Shown here piece after piece: positions 52,775-62,226 of a stretch of 64,000 nt of DNA. The DNA is from Lachnospiraceae bacterium (GTDB taxonomy: Bacteria; Bacillota; Clostridia; Lachnospirales; Lachnospiraceae): NCBI GenBank assembly GCA_016281605.1, contig JAEEJA010000077.1, positions 47,023 through 111,022 on the forward strand, written 5' to 3'. A model generated the notes under the pieces. The model was not told the DNA's origin. It saw only the letters and a program-made list of their open reading frames with translations, and did not search any database. The position numbers were made by a program, and so were the translations under genes. Position 1 is the first letter of the stretch. Each line of letters opens with the position of its first letter.

Positions 52775-55700
52775 TCAATCCAATCCTTTCTTTACCTCAT
52801 CTCGTATTTTATTCCACCACGGAGTTACATAACTTCTATGAACTTGTGATTGAATTGCAACTTTATTACTAATATCAGTTGGGCTTCCACCCATTTTAAC
52901 TGGCTCAATTTCATGAATTTCTAATCCATTATTTGCATAATACGGGTCATCCGCCCTAAGCTTTCTATTAAAATTATTTGCAGTACCCCTAACCTCAGTA
53001 TAGTTTTCTCCTTCAAGGAATGTCCACACCTTGTTTTTATCAGGAACAGGAACATAATCGTCAGGATAGTCCGACCAATCCAGGATTCTAAAAGTACCTT
53101 TTTCTTTATCAATTATTTCTACTCTAGTTCCACTTCTAAACCCACTTACAGCCTTCTCAACAACCCCATCAACAACTGTACTATCTTTTACTATTTCACT
53201 CTCCGAAGCCTGAACTTCTTCGATTATACTTTTAGCTTGAGATTTGGTTAAAGGTTTTCCGGTTCTTTCAGTTGTCTTTAAAGCAGCTTCGGATATATCT
53301 CTGGTTACATTTAAGTTATCTGTTGGTATACCGGTTTCAAATTCTGTTAATGCCTCGGTCTCTGATATGTCCTTTAAGCTAGTAAGTGCCTCCTGCTTGT
53401 TTGTTATCTGTAAAACTTTGGTAAGGCACTCGTTTCCTTCCAGTTCCTCGGGTGAATATTGGGATGTGTACTTTGCTATAGAAGATACCTGCTCAGAATC
53501 TGTTAACAGGCTTGTATCCGTTAGTCCCTTAATAGCTGTTATTGTAAGTATAAATAGTACTGCATTCTTAGCCAGTATACGTGCTTTTTCGTATTTATTC
53601 AATGATGAAATAATGGTTTTTACTGTATCACTTATAACTACGCCTGCAATTATTACTGATACAACGGCTAGAATCGCTCTGATTAGTGTTCCAAAGGTAC
53701 TAATTATTCCCAATAAAACTTCCGGTGCCAGTACCATTAATGGTACACCTATTGCAATTCCTGTGATGGATATTCCTGCAATTACTTCCTGAAATGTTTC
53801 ATTATGAAATAACTCCTTAGTTGAATCAACAACTTCCTTAAATGCGTCACATACGCCTGAAGCAATTGCTATTGTCATCCTTGAAAATGAGGTCTTTAAG
53901 TCGTCATTTGTTATATAATCGGCATAATCAGGATCTACGTTTAACTTTGATGAATCATTAACAAGATTTACATAGTGAGGGCCGTCATTAACAAAGCCTA
54001 AACTTACATTTCCCTCTGACATGTCAAAGCAGCCGTTTTCGGAGTATTGTCCAAATGAACCACCTACTGATATATATCCGTTTTTAAGAAGTAATGATTG
54101 ATTATTAACGGTATTATCAGTAAAATCGCAGGTTACATTCACCCGATCAAGAGGCCTCATCATGTGGACACCACTTGTATCGTTCATAACGAAGTTTTCA
54201 CCTACGTTGAGTATACCCTCTTCCGGATGAATGAAGGATGAGTAGATTTCCAAGGTGCCATTAGTTGTAAACTTACATCCATTTAGGTGCAGAGTTGAGT
54301 TTCTTAAGTAAAAATCCCCATCATAAACTTCATCTTTTTCTATTGTTACTGATGAATCTCTTATCGTTAGCTCTTTGTTGGTTATTTTATCAAAACCTCT
54401 TATGATGTCAGCCTTTATTTCATTGTTCTTAAAGTATACTCCTACACTCGATTCTGCGTCAAGAGTGTAAAAATCTATAGGTGTTGAGCTGTTATTAAGA
54501 TTTATAATCTGATTCTTATCACCTGTAAACCTGACTATTGCTTTACTAAAAATCGTATTATAAGTAGAACCCTTTGATTGCTTTAGATTGCCCTTTAAAT
54601 CTATGATACCACCGTACTTTTCACCATATATACCTGCATATGAATCCTCTATCTTTGAACGTATGATAAAATCCCCATCTATGCCCAAATAAGAATATCT
54701 TCCAAAGAGTCGTAAACCTGCATATTTCTTTATTAGAAGGTCACCACCTATGTTTACTGCATCTCCTGAATCTATTGATAAATATCCACTGATTGCATAA
54801 TAATCTTCATTTACAATTAATTGACCATTGTCAACGTTTGTATCTGAATTTTGATAGAAATCATTCTCGATTGTTAAAAATGCTTCTTCGCATACAGTTA
54901 ATTTATCATCAGAATAGTAATCCCCTTTTATAGTATAGTTAGCTCCGTTCAGTACAAAAACTTCACCACTGTTATAGAAATCATTATCACAGACTCCATC
55001 AGACTCGATATAAAGCTCATCAAAGTAAAATTCAGGATATGAAGAGCACTTCTCAGCGGACTTTAATGTTTTACCTGTCGCACACTCAGGTAAGTTTACA
55101 CTGCAGCTTTCTGAAAGATTGACATTCCCCATATTTTCAAGAAATTTTAAATCTGCATTCTGCGGTTTGCTACTCACAAAATCGAAGGTAAAATCATCTT
55201 CAACTTCAATGTTATCATCTGTTTGTATGATATCTCCGTGCAGTTTTACTTTTCCATTTTTAAACCATGATTTAGCCTGACATAATGTATCTAATCTAAA
55301 TTCTTTATAAACTTCTAATTCTGATTTTTCACTATAAAGATTGATATCTGAGTTATTTTTAAACTCGAAACTTCCATTTATTTTAAGTACATTATCATGC
55401 AAGCTCCATCTTGAATAATCACTTGCACCCTTATCTTCACCGATTGTTGAATCAATCACCAAATCATAATCAAGGCAAGTATCACACTCTATATCCTGGT
55501 AGAAAAGATTTAAAAATAGGGTACTCCTATTTGAATTGTTTAAGTTTTCAGATTGTTCTTTGTTTTCTGAATTATCTATATTCTCAGAATCATCTATACT
55601 TTCAGAATCCTTTATACATTCTGACTTATTTATATTTATCTTATTCAAATCTGTTATGCAATATCCACAGATTTTATTAGGTAGGGTGACACTTCTGCAA

Positions 55701-58700
55701 TTCTCAGTATGAAGATGACCTACATTTATTATATCATTTGGCTTTACATTTAAGGATTGATCTTTTCCCGTCAAGTAAATATCACTCCACCGCTCAGCCC
55801 AAAAGGCATAATCAGGTGCTTGTGCGTGATCATTATAATCACCCTTTATATATAAACATCCTCCATATATTTCATGCTTTGATATAGAATAATTTTCAAA
55901 GTTTTTCCCAGTATCTATCACTCCACCGGATAGTGCCAGTATGATATCATCTTTTACTTTAAAATCACCTTTACATTTCACACCGCCCTCAAGGAGTATT
56001 GAATTTCTATAATTACTTTCAATTGTCGATTTATATTCATTATCTGATTCGTATCCACTATTTACAATCTCTACGTCTCCAGCTGCAAAAAGCGATGCGC
56101 CCTTCTTGATTTCAGTAAAATAATAAGAATCCCTGCTATCTGCTGCGTCGATTACAAGATTACCGGAAGTATAGAGACTTGGTTTGTTAAAATCACTTTC
56201 AAAATCTTCTCTTTGATTTCCTAATAAACCAATATTTTCCTTTAAGGTTACATTACCATCTACGGTTAAAGTATGAGTTTTAAAGTCCCAAAAATCTCCC
56301 TCGATTATTATATTGTCTTTTATAATCTCATCCTGTATAAAGTATTGTTTTTTCAAGTAATAAATATGTATATTTTCTGATGTAGAAATATTTTCTGATC
56401 TTGAATCAATATCATTATCCGGGAAACACACTTTATCAAATCCTCTTAAAGATTCCGCAGAAAGATCAGTTTCAAATTCAACCTTACTCGCTCTCTTTAA
56501 ATCCAGAATTCCCAGATTTTCGGTATAATTATTATCTACATGCTGTTTTAAATTTCCTGTAAATAAAAGGATTGAATCCTCACCAAATTTGAGAACTTCT
56601 TTTGGGGTTGAATTATTATTAAAATAATTATGTACTATATCATTATCATATCGGATGTTTGAATTTGAGTTGATTAAATTATTATTGATTAAATCATCAT
56701 TTGACACTCTCTCAATTTCATTGACATTTATATTCCGTTTTAATTCTATGGATGCATTATTATAAAAAGCCTCATGATAATAATTCCGATCTACAGTTAT
56801 ATTTACATTTCCACCTATGAAGAAATTTGTACTCAACTTTCCTGATGAGTTTTTTTCATCTATATTTTCATACTTATCAATCGTTAAATAAATATGTGGA
56901 TCATATGTTTTATAATAATTATCTAAAGAAATACTACCATCTTTTTCAATATTTATATCTTTTTTAAATATAGCTTCGGATGATGAAATTCTTACTTCTC
57001 CGCTTATAATGTCGATATCTTCTTTGAATATTGCCCTATCCATAGCTATAAGATTAACACCTGACAGGACAGTGTTATTTATCGACACTCTATCATTTAT
57101 ACGTATTTTATCTACAAAAATATCTGCACTTATATTTGAAAATTCGCATCTTCCCTCTACTTCAAATATGCTCTTCTGATTTTCATAATCTTCATCTCTT
57201 GAGCTAATCGAACCTCCAGTTGCTACGCATACTCCCTTTATACTTAAGCCTGTAATTCCTGTATTTATTGAGGTTTTATGGATACAAAGCTCTCCTGAGG
57301 ATTCGTAGTAATTCCCGAGAACCGTAACTTTATAACCATTTGTATCAAGGTGTCCACCACAAAGATAAAGATTATTACATGTGATATCTTCAGCTAATAT
57401 CATATCTGTATAGACATAAAGATCTGAAAAGTCTGTTGGAGTTGATGTTTCTTCCGGTATATCAGGTGTCTCTGTTGGATATACTATTACATCGGGAGTT
57501 TCTGTAGGTTTTGGGGTTATGCCCGGTATTTCTGTTATATCAGGTATTGTAATTGGGGCACTACTCTGAGTCGGAGTAATGGTTACCTCTGATACTGCAG
57601 CTTCTGATGTTACTAAAGGTGTAGCTATACTTGGTTTTGATGTGGGTAAAGATGTTGTTGTGGTTACACTTGGTTTTGATGTAGGTGTAGTTATACTTGA
57701 TTCTGATGAAGGTGATGTAGTAAATGTAGGAATTACACTTGATTCCGGCGTAGGTGTTATGGTTTTCTCTATTTCACCACTTTCTTCATCATCATTCACA
57801 ACATATTTCTCGTCATTATTGCACTCAAATAAAGACTCTTTTGTCTCAAAAAAGTCATCTTCATTTATCTCTGAAATTAATGCATTTTTCCCGGTTGCGG
57901 AAAATCCTATTTCTACCTTACTTCCGGGTGTCAGTATATTATTATAATCTAATGACGAAATTTTATAAGAATAAGTGTCATCTTCTTTTAACGAATTATC
58001 AATTATATTACCGTTCCATATGTTTTCTATTTTACCTGCAAACTTAAATGAAAATGACCAATCAGAAATTATTTTTTCACTAATGTTTTCAACTATTATC
58101 TTTCCTTCTATGTGCTTATTGTAAAATGATGTACTTTGAAAAGATATTTTAACAGATGGATTTCCATTAGAATCATAAAGAACTGTTGGCATGTAAGATT
58201 CAGTGGTAGACGTAGAAATATAATCGCCTTTTAGAATAAAAGAAGCAGGAGCACTTGGAACTTTATTTTCGCCCTTTATGATATATCCAAATGACATCTC
58301 TGAGCCCGGATTTATGAGATTATTATAATCCTGAGGTTTTAAATTATAACTGAAATAATTATTTAGACTTAAATCTTGAGCTAATTCTGAAGTTGAATCT
58401 GAATTTGATTCTGAGTTCTTATCTTTTTCAGAACTAAAATTATCATTTGTATCGTTATTTGATGTTGCATTATTACTTGAAGATTTTTGAAATGATTCGT
58501 AAGGCTCTTCTTCCTCGATTGAAGCATTCCATATGGACGTAATCTTCCCATCAACAGTAAAAGCAATATCTGATAAATCAACAGATTTTGAAGTATTATT
58601 CTTAATTTTTACTTCACAAACAGCTGAGTCTCCCCATTGACTTTGTGTATTAAAAGAAATACTTACGGAATCTTCGTATTTGTCGTTATGATAATATTCT

Positions 58701-58978
58701 CTTTGTTTTGCTTTAGTGAAAAAATCTAATGATTCAAATGTTCCTTCCTCTAAAGCAGTAACTTCACTTTCAGTATAATCAGAGGGAATATAAGAATTTA
58801 GGAATGAGGATTTGTGAGTTTCCTTGGCTAATGTAGTCTTTCCGTAAGCTTTATTTGTAAGATATGTGGTGGGCTGGATTATTATAAATCCGAGTATAAG
58901 CATGATAGATAATATTCTATATCTAAATATTTTATCGGTTTTGATATTGTTAAAATTTCTTTTTTGATTAGTATTCAT
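52775..58978 (-). CDS. Giant surface polymorphic toxin with CBM2-like domains and HNH-type C-terminus
   Basis: About 2067 residues from the ATG at 58978 (GGAG six bases upstream; an earlier in-frame ATG overlaps that site). Parts in order: a Sec signal or anchor (about 20-46); two CBM2-like domains (about 80-245 and 265-390; SQWGDSAVCEVKIKN and SDWSFSFKFAGKIENIWNGN, each with a YNN-L/I-PGS turn); a Thr/Pro/Ser linker (about 400-510); a very long beta-repeat stalk (about 510-1690); two or three hydrophobic stretches (about 1720-1825); and a C-terminal toxin of about 120 residues. The toxin's LEIHEIEPVKMGGSP, with His2022, Asn2038 and His2047, fits an HNH-type metal nuclease. A SUKH gene follows at once. 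Target DNA cleavage in rivals is inferred from family pairing. Confidence 0.85.
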   Translation of the reverse strand: MNTNQKRNFNNIKTDKIFRYRILSIMLILGFIIIQPTTYLTNKAYGKTTLAKETHKSSFLNSYIPSDYTESEVTALEEGTFESLDFFTKAKQREYYHNDKYEDSVSISFNTQSQWGDSAVCEVKIKNNTSKSVDLSDIAFTVDGKITSIWNASIEEEEPYESFQKSSSNNATSNNDTNDNFSSEKDKNSESNSDSTSELAQDLSLNNYFSYNLKPQDYNNLINPGSEMSFGYIIKGENKVPSAPASFILKGDYISTSTTESYMPTVLYDSNGNPSVKISFQSTSFYNKHIEGKIIVENISEKIISDWSFSFKFAGKIENIWNGNIIDNSLKEDDTYSYKISSLDYNNILTPGSKVEIGFSATGKNALISEINEDDFFETKESLFECNNDEKYVVNDDEESGEIEKTITPTPESSVIPTFTTSPSSESSITTPTSKPSVTTTTSLPTSKPSIATPLVTSEAAVSEVTITPTQSSAPITIPDITEIPGITPKPTETPDVIVYPTETPDIPEETSTPTDFSDLYVYTDMILAEDITCNNLYLCGGHLDTNGYKVTVLGNYYESSGELCIHKTSINTGITGLSIKGVCVATGGSISSRDEDYENQKSIFEVEGRCEFSNISADIFVDKIRINDRVSINNTVLSGVNLIAMDRAIFKEDIDIISGEVRISSSEAIFKKDINIEKDGSISLDNYYKTYDPHIYLTIDKYENIDEKNSSGKLSTNFFIGGNVNITVDRNYYHEAFYNNASIELKRNINVNEIERVSNDDLINNNLINSNSNIRYDNDIVHNYFNNNSTPKEVLKFGEDSILLFTGNLKQHVDNNYTENLGILDLKRASKVEFETDLSAESLRGFDKVCFPDNDIDSRSENISTSENIHIYYLKKQYFIQDEIIKDNIIIEGDFWDFKTHTLTVDGNVTLKENIGLLGNQREDFESDFNKPSLYTSGNLVIDAADSRDSYYFTEIKKGASLFAAGDVEIVNSGYESDNEYKSTIESNYRNSILLEGGVKCKGDFKVKDDIILALSGGVIDTGKNFENYSISKHEIYGGCLYIKGDYNDHAQAPDYAFWAERWSDIYLTGKDQSLNVKPNDIINVGHLHTENCRSVTLPNKICGYCITDLNKININKSECIKDSESIDDSENIDNSENKEQSENLNNSNRSTLFLNLFYQDIECDTCLDYDLVIDSTIGEDKGASDYSRWSLHDNVLKINGSFEFKNNSDINLYSEKSELEVYKEFRLDTLCQAKSWFKNGKVKLHGDIIQTDDNIEVEDDFTFDFVSSKPQNADLKFLENMGNVNLSESCSVNLPECATGKTLKSAEKCSSYPEFYFDELYIESDGVCDNDFYNSGEVFVLNGANYTIKGDYYSDDKLTVCEEAFLTIENDFYQNSDTNVDNGQLIVNEDYYAISGYLSIDSGDAVNIGGDLLIKKYAGLRLFGRYSYLGIDGDFIIRSKIEDSYAGIYGEKYGGIIDLKGNLKQSKGSTYNTIFSKAIVRFTGDKNQIINLNNSSTPIDFYTLDAESSVGVYFKNNEIKADIIRGFDKITNKELTIRDSSVTIEKDEVYDGDFYLRNSTLHLNGCKFTTNGTLEIYSSFIHPEEGILNVGENFVMNDTSGVHMMRPLDRVNVTCDFTDNTVNNQSLLLKNGYISVGGSFGQYSENGCFDMSEGNVSLGFVNDGPHYVNLVNDSSKLNVDPDYADYITNDDLKTSFSRMTIAIASGVCDAFKEVVDSTKELFHNETFQEVIAGISITGIAIGVPLMVLAPEVLLGIISTFGTLIRAILAVVSVIIAGVVISDTVKTIISSLNKYEKARILAKNAVLFILTITAIKGLTDTSLLTDSEQVSSIAKYTSQYSPEELEGNECLTKVLQITNKQEALTSLKDISETEALTEFETGIPTDNLNVTRDISEAALKTTERTGKPLTKSQAKSIIEEVQASESEIVKDSTVVDGVVEKAVSGFRSGTRVEIIDKEKGTFRILDWSDYPDDYVPVPDKNKVWTFLEGENYTEVRGTANNFNRKLRADDPYYANNGLEIHEIEPVKMGGSPTDISNKVAIQSQVHRSYVTPWWNKIRDEVKKGLD

Positions 58979-59015
58979 TTTATGCTCCATTCTTCTTTTT
59001 TAAAATAATGAATAA

Positions 59016-59043
59016 AGTTTACCATTCATTTTATAAAAGTCAA
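59016..59043 (-). promoter_or_regulatory. Promoter of the toxin-immunity operon
   Basis: On the minus strand TTGACT (59043-59038) is followed after 16 bp by TAAACT (59021-59016), about 38 nt before the 58978 start. No LytTR-type repeats are seen here. Confidence 0.45.
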
Positions 59044-59064
59044 TATCTTTATATAATAATTCTG

Positions 59065-59093
59065 TTGACGTTAGCTTATATAAAGTTTATATT
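59065..59093 (+). promoter_or_regulatory. Promoter of the transporter gene
   Basis: TTGACG (59065-59070), a 17-bp spacer and TATATT (59088-59093), diverging from the toxin promoter. The start lies about 40 nt before the ATG. Confidence 0.55.
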
Positions 59094-59141
59094 TACTAAG
59101 AATGATTCAAGTCGAAATAATAATAATTAACGGAGTTTAAT

Positions 59142-60287
59142 ATGATTAAAATAATTAATTTCCTAAAAAAAGAAGCTATGCTTACGGTGTCGGTTTTTGC
59201 TGCTGTAATTTCGCTTTTTATTACCCCACCTACAAAAGCTCTTCTTTCAGATATAGATTGGCATACTCTCGGTACACTTCTTATGATGCTTTGCGTACTT
59301 GAGGGCTTTAAGCAGGAAAATATATTTAAGCCCTTAATTAGTGTAAGCACAAAATTTAAGACTATGATTGGACTCTCTTTGTTTTTGATATTCAGTGTTT
59401 TTTTTACTTCAATGTTTGTAACAAACGATGTATCTCTTATAATATTTGTACCTCTAACGATTTTACTTTTCAAAGGTGGGAATAAAGAGCATTATATCCT
59501 CCCTGTAATTACCATGGAAAATATAGCGGCTATAAGAGGTTCTCTTTTGATGCCATTCGGAAGTCCTCAGAATCTGTTTTTATACTCAAAATCAGGAACC
59601 GGAGCACTAAACTTTATAATTCACATGTCACCTCTCTGTATAATGTCAGCTGTACTTTTAATAATATTTGTTTTTTTTCTTTACAAAAAAAACAGTAAAG
59701 AAAGGATATTTATTGACAGTAAAAAAGTTTCCGGAGAATGGAGCAAAGATGGACGTAAGAGAAGGATTGCTTACATAATACTTTTTGTTATAGTTCTTGC
59801 AACTATAGTCAGTCGTACAAACTATTGGTACATATCAGTAGCTATCGTAATAATAGCTATTTCGATAGTAAATATCAGATTGTTTAAAGATGTTGATTAT
59901 GTACTTTTATTTACATTTTTATGCTTTTTTATATTCTCTTCTTCCATAGCATCTAACAGTGCTATATCAGAATTATTAAAGAAAATTGTTACCGGACATG
60001 AGTACTTCAGCACCATAATTCTAAGTCAGATAATCTCCAATGTTCCGGCTTCAATAGTGCTTTATCCCTTTTCAGAAAACTTTGCAGGGCTTATCTACGG
60101 TGCTGACACAGCAGGACTTTGCTCTATAATAGGCTCTCTTGCTTCAGTGATAAACTATCGCCTGTATGTTCGTGAATATCCGGGAAGCGGCAAGAAATTC
60201 TTAAAGACTTTTACTATTATTAGTTGGGTCTTTTTCATTATAGTAGTGGTGCCCGGTTATCTCTTAAGTGGATGGAAGTTTTTCTAA
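59142..60287 (+). CDS. Ion-transporter-superfamily membrane protein (ArsB/NhaD/citrate type)
   Basis: The 381 residues form about ten transmembrane helices. DWHTLGTLLMMLCVLEGFK (about 38-56) and FVTNDVSLIIFVPLTILL (about 92-109), with its polar TNDV turn, are typical of the IT superfamily hairpin. ENIAAIRGSLLMPFGSPQNL (about 126-145) and SQIISNVPASIVLYPFSENF (about 294-313) are the two pseudo-symmetric loop segments. It should move an anion or exchange ions across the membrane; the substrate is unknown. The gene stands alone, divergent from the toxin, and is followed by a hairpin shared with the converging SDR gene. Confidence 0.8.
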   Translation: MIKIINFLKKEAMLTVSVFAAVISLFITPPTKALLSDIDWHTLGTLLMMLCVLEGFKQENIFKPLISVSTKFKTMIGLSLFLIFSVFFTSMFVTNDVSLIIFVPLTILLFKGGNKEHYILPVITMENIAAIRGSLLMPFGSPQNLFLYSKSGTGALNFIIHMSPLCIMSAVLLIIFVFFLYKKNSKERIFIDSKKVSGEWSKDGRKRRIAYIILFVIVLATIVSRTNYWYISVAIVIIAISIVNIRLFKDVDYVLLFTFLCFFIFSSSIASNSAISELLKKIVTGHEYFSTIILSQIISNVPASIVLYPFSENFAGLIYGADTAGLCSIIGSLASVINYRLYVREYPGSGKKFLKTFTIISWVFFIIVVVPGYLLSGWKFF

Positions 60288-60411
60288 ATTAATATTAATA
60301 ATAGCGCTTAGAGTGCAGAAGATTTCCCCCATATTATTTACCTCTCTTAAACATTCTTCTAAATAAACATCTAATTCCAATAGATTATCTTTATTTATAC
60401 TCTATAATTTT

Positions 60412-60455
60412 TCCAATAAAAAGGCAAGGTGATAAAAGAAAACCACCTTGCCTTT
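60412..60455 (-). terminator. Terminator between the transporter and SDR genes
   Basis: A perfect 12-bp stem, AAAGGCAAGGTG (60420-60431) with CACCTTGCCTTT (60444-60455), is followed on the minus strand by TTTTTATT. It ends the SDR operon and may also slow the plus-strand transcript. Confidence 0.8.
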
Positions 60456-60501
60456 CACTATTGATTTGCTATTTAAAATTATAGTGTAATAGTTGTTTTC
60501 A

Positions 60502-61245
60502 TCAGATATCTACGCCACCATCAACTCTTATAAGCTGACCATCGATAAATGATGATTCCTTGGTTGCAAGGAAGAGAGCTACTGAAGCAATCTCACTTCC
60601 GTCTGCAATTCTCTTAAGTGGTGAACGATCAATCATGAATCCACAAGCTGCTTCTCCGCCGGCAGAATCAAGCATTGCTGTACGTATAGCACCCGGCTGG
60701 ATTCCGTTTACATGAATCTCCGGCCCAAGTTCATTAGCCATAGCCTTGGTTAAGCCGTTCATAGCATGCTTACTTGTACAGTATGCGATTGGTCCCCAGT
60801 GAGCTGCACAACCTGCTACAGAAGATGTGTTAATGATATAACCTTCTCCCTTTTCCTTCATGACAGGAGCAACAAGCTTTGTAAGTATAAATGCTGATGT
60901 TACATTTACATTCATAACCTCTGTGAACTCTTCCAAAGATAAGTCAAGAATCGGTGTAACACTAAGCTTTCCGGCATTGTTGAAGAGAATATCAACTGTT
61001 CCGTAAGCTTCCATAGTTGCATCAAATATTTTCTGAGGAGCTGTTAAATCACTTGTATCAGCTATTACATAAATAGCCTCTCCTCCATCAGCTTTGATCT
61101 GATCAACTACTGCCTTTGCTCTTTCTTCGTTTCTTCCGGTAACTACTACCTTAGCTCCTTCCTTCGCAAAGAGATAAGCTGTATCTCTTCCCATACCGGA
61201 TGTTGAACCTGTGATAATTGCTACCTTTCCATCAAGTTTACCCAT
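60502..61245 (-). CDS. Short-chain dehydrogenase/reductase
   Basis: About 247 residues from the ATG at 61245 (GGGAGG seven bases upstream; the longer frame adds 20 codons with no conserved sequence). The NAD(P) loop TGSTSGMGRDTAYLFAKEGA (about 12-31), LFNNAGKLS (about 85-93) and the catalytic Ser-Tyr-Lys set (Ser in INTSSVAG, then Y-x-x-x-K in YCTSKHAMNGLTKA) are present. VNGIQPGAIRTAML and the C-terminal SSFIDGQLIRVDGG are also seen. It could be a FabG-like or hydroxysteroid/alcohol dehydrogenase. It is the last gene of the 2-oxoacid oxidoreductase operon, so a linked carbonyl substrate is plausible. Confidence 0.88.
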   Translation of the reverse strand: MGKLDGKVAIITGSTSGMGRDTAYLFAKEGAKVVVTGRNEERAKAVVDQIKADGGEAIYVIADTSDLTAPQKIFDATMEAYGTVDILFNNAGKLSVTPILDLSLEEFTEVMNVNVTSAFILTKLVAPVMKEKGEGYIINTSSVAGCAAHWGPIAYCTSKHAMNGLTKAMANELGPEIHVNGIQPGAIRTAMLDSAGGEAACGFMIDRSPLKRIADGSEIASVALFLATKESSFIDGQLIRVDGGVDI

Positions 61246-61314
61246 TTTTTTGCCTCCCAGTTTAAAATTATTATATTTTAAGCATTTAAAAATGCCAAAA
61301 ACCACATCTGTCTA

Positions 61315-62211
61315 CTATAAACTTTTGCCTGTAATTATCCATGGTGCAGGTTGATTTTCAAAAACATTTTTTGAAGTAAGATGTGAAACTGCAATCTGAA
61401 TAATATTGACATCATTTAATCCATATTTGGCAAATGTATCGCTAATATTTGCTGCCACTTTAAAGTCAAGTGTATAAACAACAAATGTCATATTAGGATT
61501 TAATCCCTTTAGAAATTCTATTTCCTGCTCCATACTTGCTGATGCTACCAGCATGGTAGTATCGGGCACAGGAAGACCTTCCATGGTATCCTCTCCTACA
61601 TGGTCTATAATAGTAACATTGGACACTCCGAATTTATTTACATTTTCTTCTAAAGTTTCTCTGTCACGCTCCTTGTACTCAACAGCTACTACACTGCCTT
61701 CACTGCTAATCATGGCTGCTTCAATTGCTATAGATTCGCCTGAAATTATACATAAATTTTTACTGTCTCCGATTTCCATTTTTGATAAAATAACCGAACG
61801 AATTTCAGAACCCACGTAACGCACAGAACCTGATGCAAATTTCTTGTTATCCATACCAAACTTTATAGTGGATCTGGCATTTGGATTAAGTATTATCATA
61901 CCTGCGGAAGCATTGATTCCGCGATCTATCATCTCTGAGACCTTGTTTGTCTTAATCTCACCTGATGGCTCTGAACCCTCGTTGTAAATTATCTCGCAAT
62001 CACCAAGTCCTACTTCCCACATCTTATAAAATATATCCTGATCTCCGGCCTCCGTAAATGCAAGCACACACTTATGACCCTCGACTGCAGGAATCAGACT
62101 TTTATTCTTTTTTGTTATGTCGAGAATTTTAACATGTTCAAGGTCAATATCTGTATTTGTCGAAAAGTATTCAAGCCATGAAAGAATACTTGAATTATTA
62201 AAAATATCCAT
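61315..62211 (-). CDS. CobL/CbiT-like methylase-related protein
   Basis: About 298 residues from the ATG at 62211 (GGAGG upstream; the longer frame adds four codons containing it). The C-terminal part (about 130-298) resembles the CbiT/CobL SAM methyltransferase: GSVRYVGSEIRSVILSKMEI, LCIISGESIAIEAAMISSEG (SAM-loop position), VVAVEYKERDRETLEENV and a VYTLDFKVAANI strand. The N-terminal half is a shortened CbiE-like domain (CVLAFTEAGDQDIFYKMWEV). In cobalamin synthesis these parts methylate and decarboxylate precorrin-6B/8. No other cobalamin gene lies nearby. It sits four bases after porB with no gap for a promoter, so a role with that enzyme is possible. Confidence 0.65.
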   Translation of the reverse strand: MDIFNNSSILSWLEYFSTNTDIDLEHVKILDITKKNKSLIPAVEGHKCVLAFTEAGDQDIFYKMWEVGLGDCEIIYNEGSEPSGEIKTNKVSEMIDRGINASAGMIILNPNARSTIKFGMDNKKFASGSVRYVGSEIRSVILSKMEIGDSKNLCIISGESIAIEAAMISSEGSVVAVEYKERDRETLEENVNKFGVSNVTIIDHVGEDTMEGLPVPDTTMLVASASMEQEIEFLKGLNPNMTFVVYTLDFKVAANISDTFAKYGLNDVNIIQIAVSHLTSKNVFENQPAPWIITGKSL

Positions 62212-62226
62212 ATTTACCTCCATTTA

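Noticed and set aside
53244..53792. Plus-strand frame of 182 codons inside the toxin gene
   Set aside because: It is antisense to the hydrophobic segments of the toxin and has no start signal; the minus frame explains the sequence fully.
57579..57947. Plus-strand frame of 122 codons opposite the toxin linker
   Set aside because: It is the antisense of the Thr/Pro/Ser-rich linker and stalk start, with biased Val/Asp composition and no ribosome-binding site.
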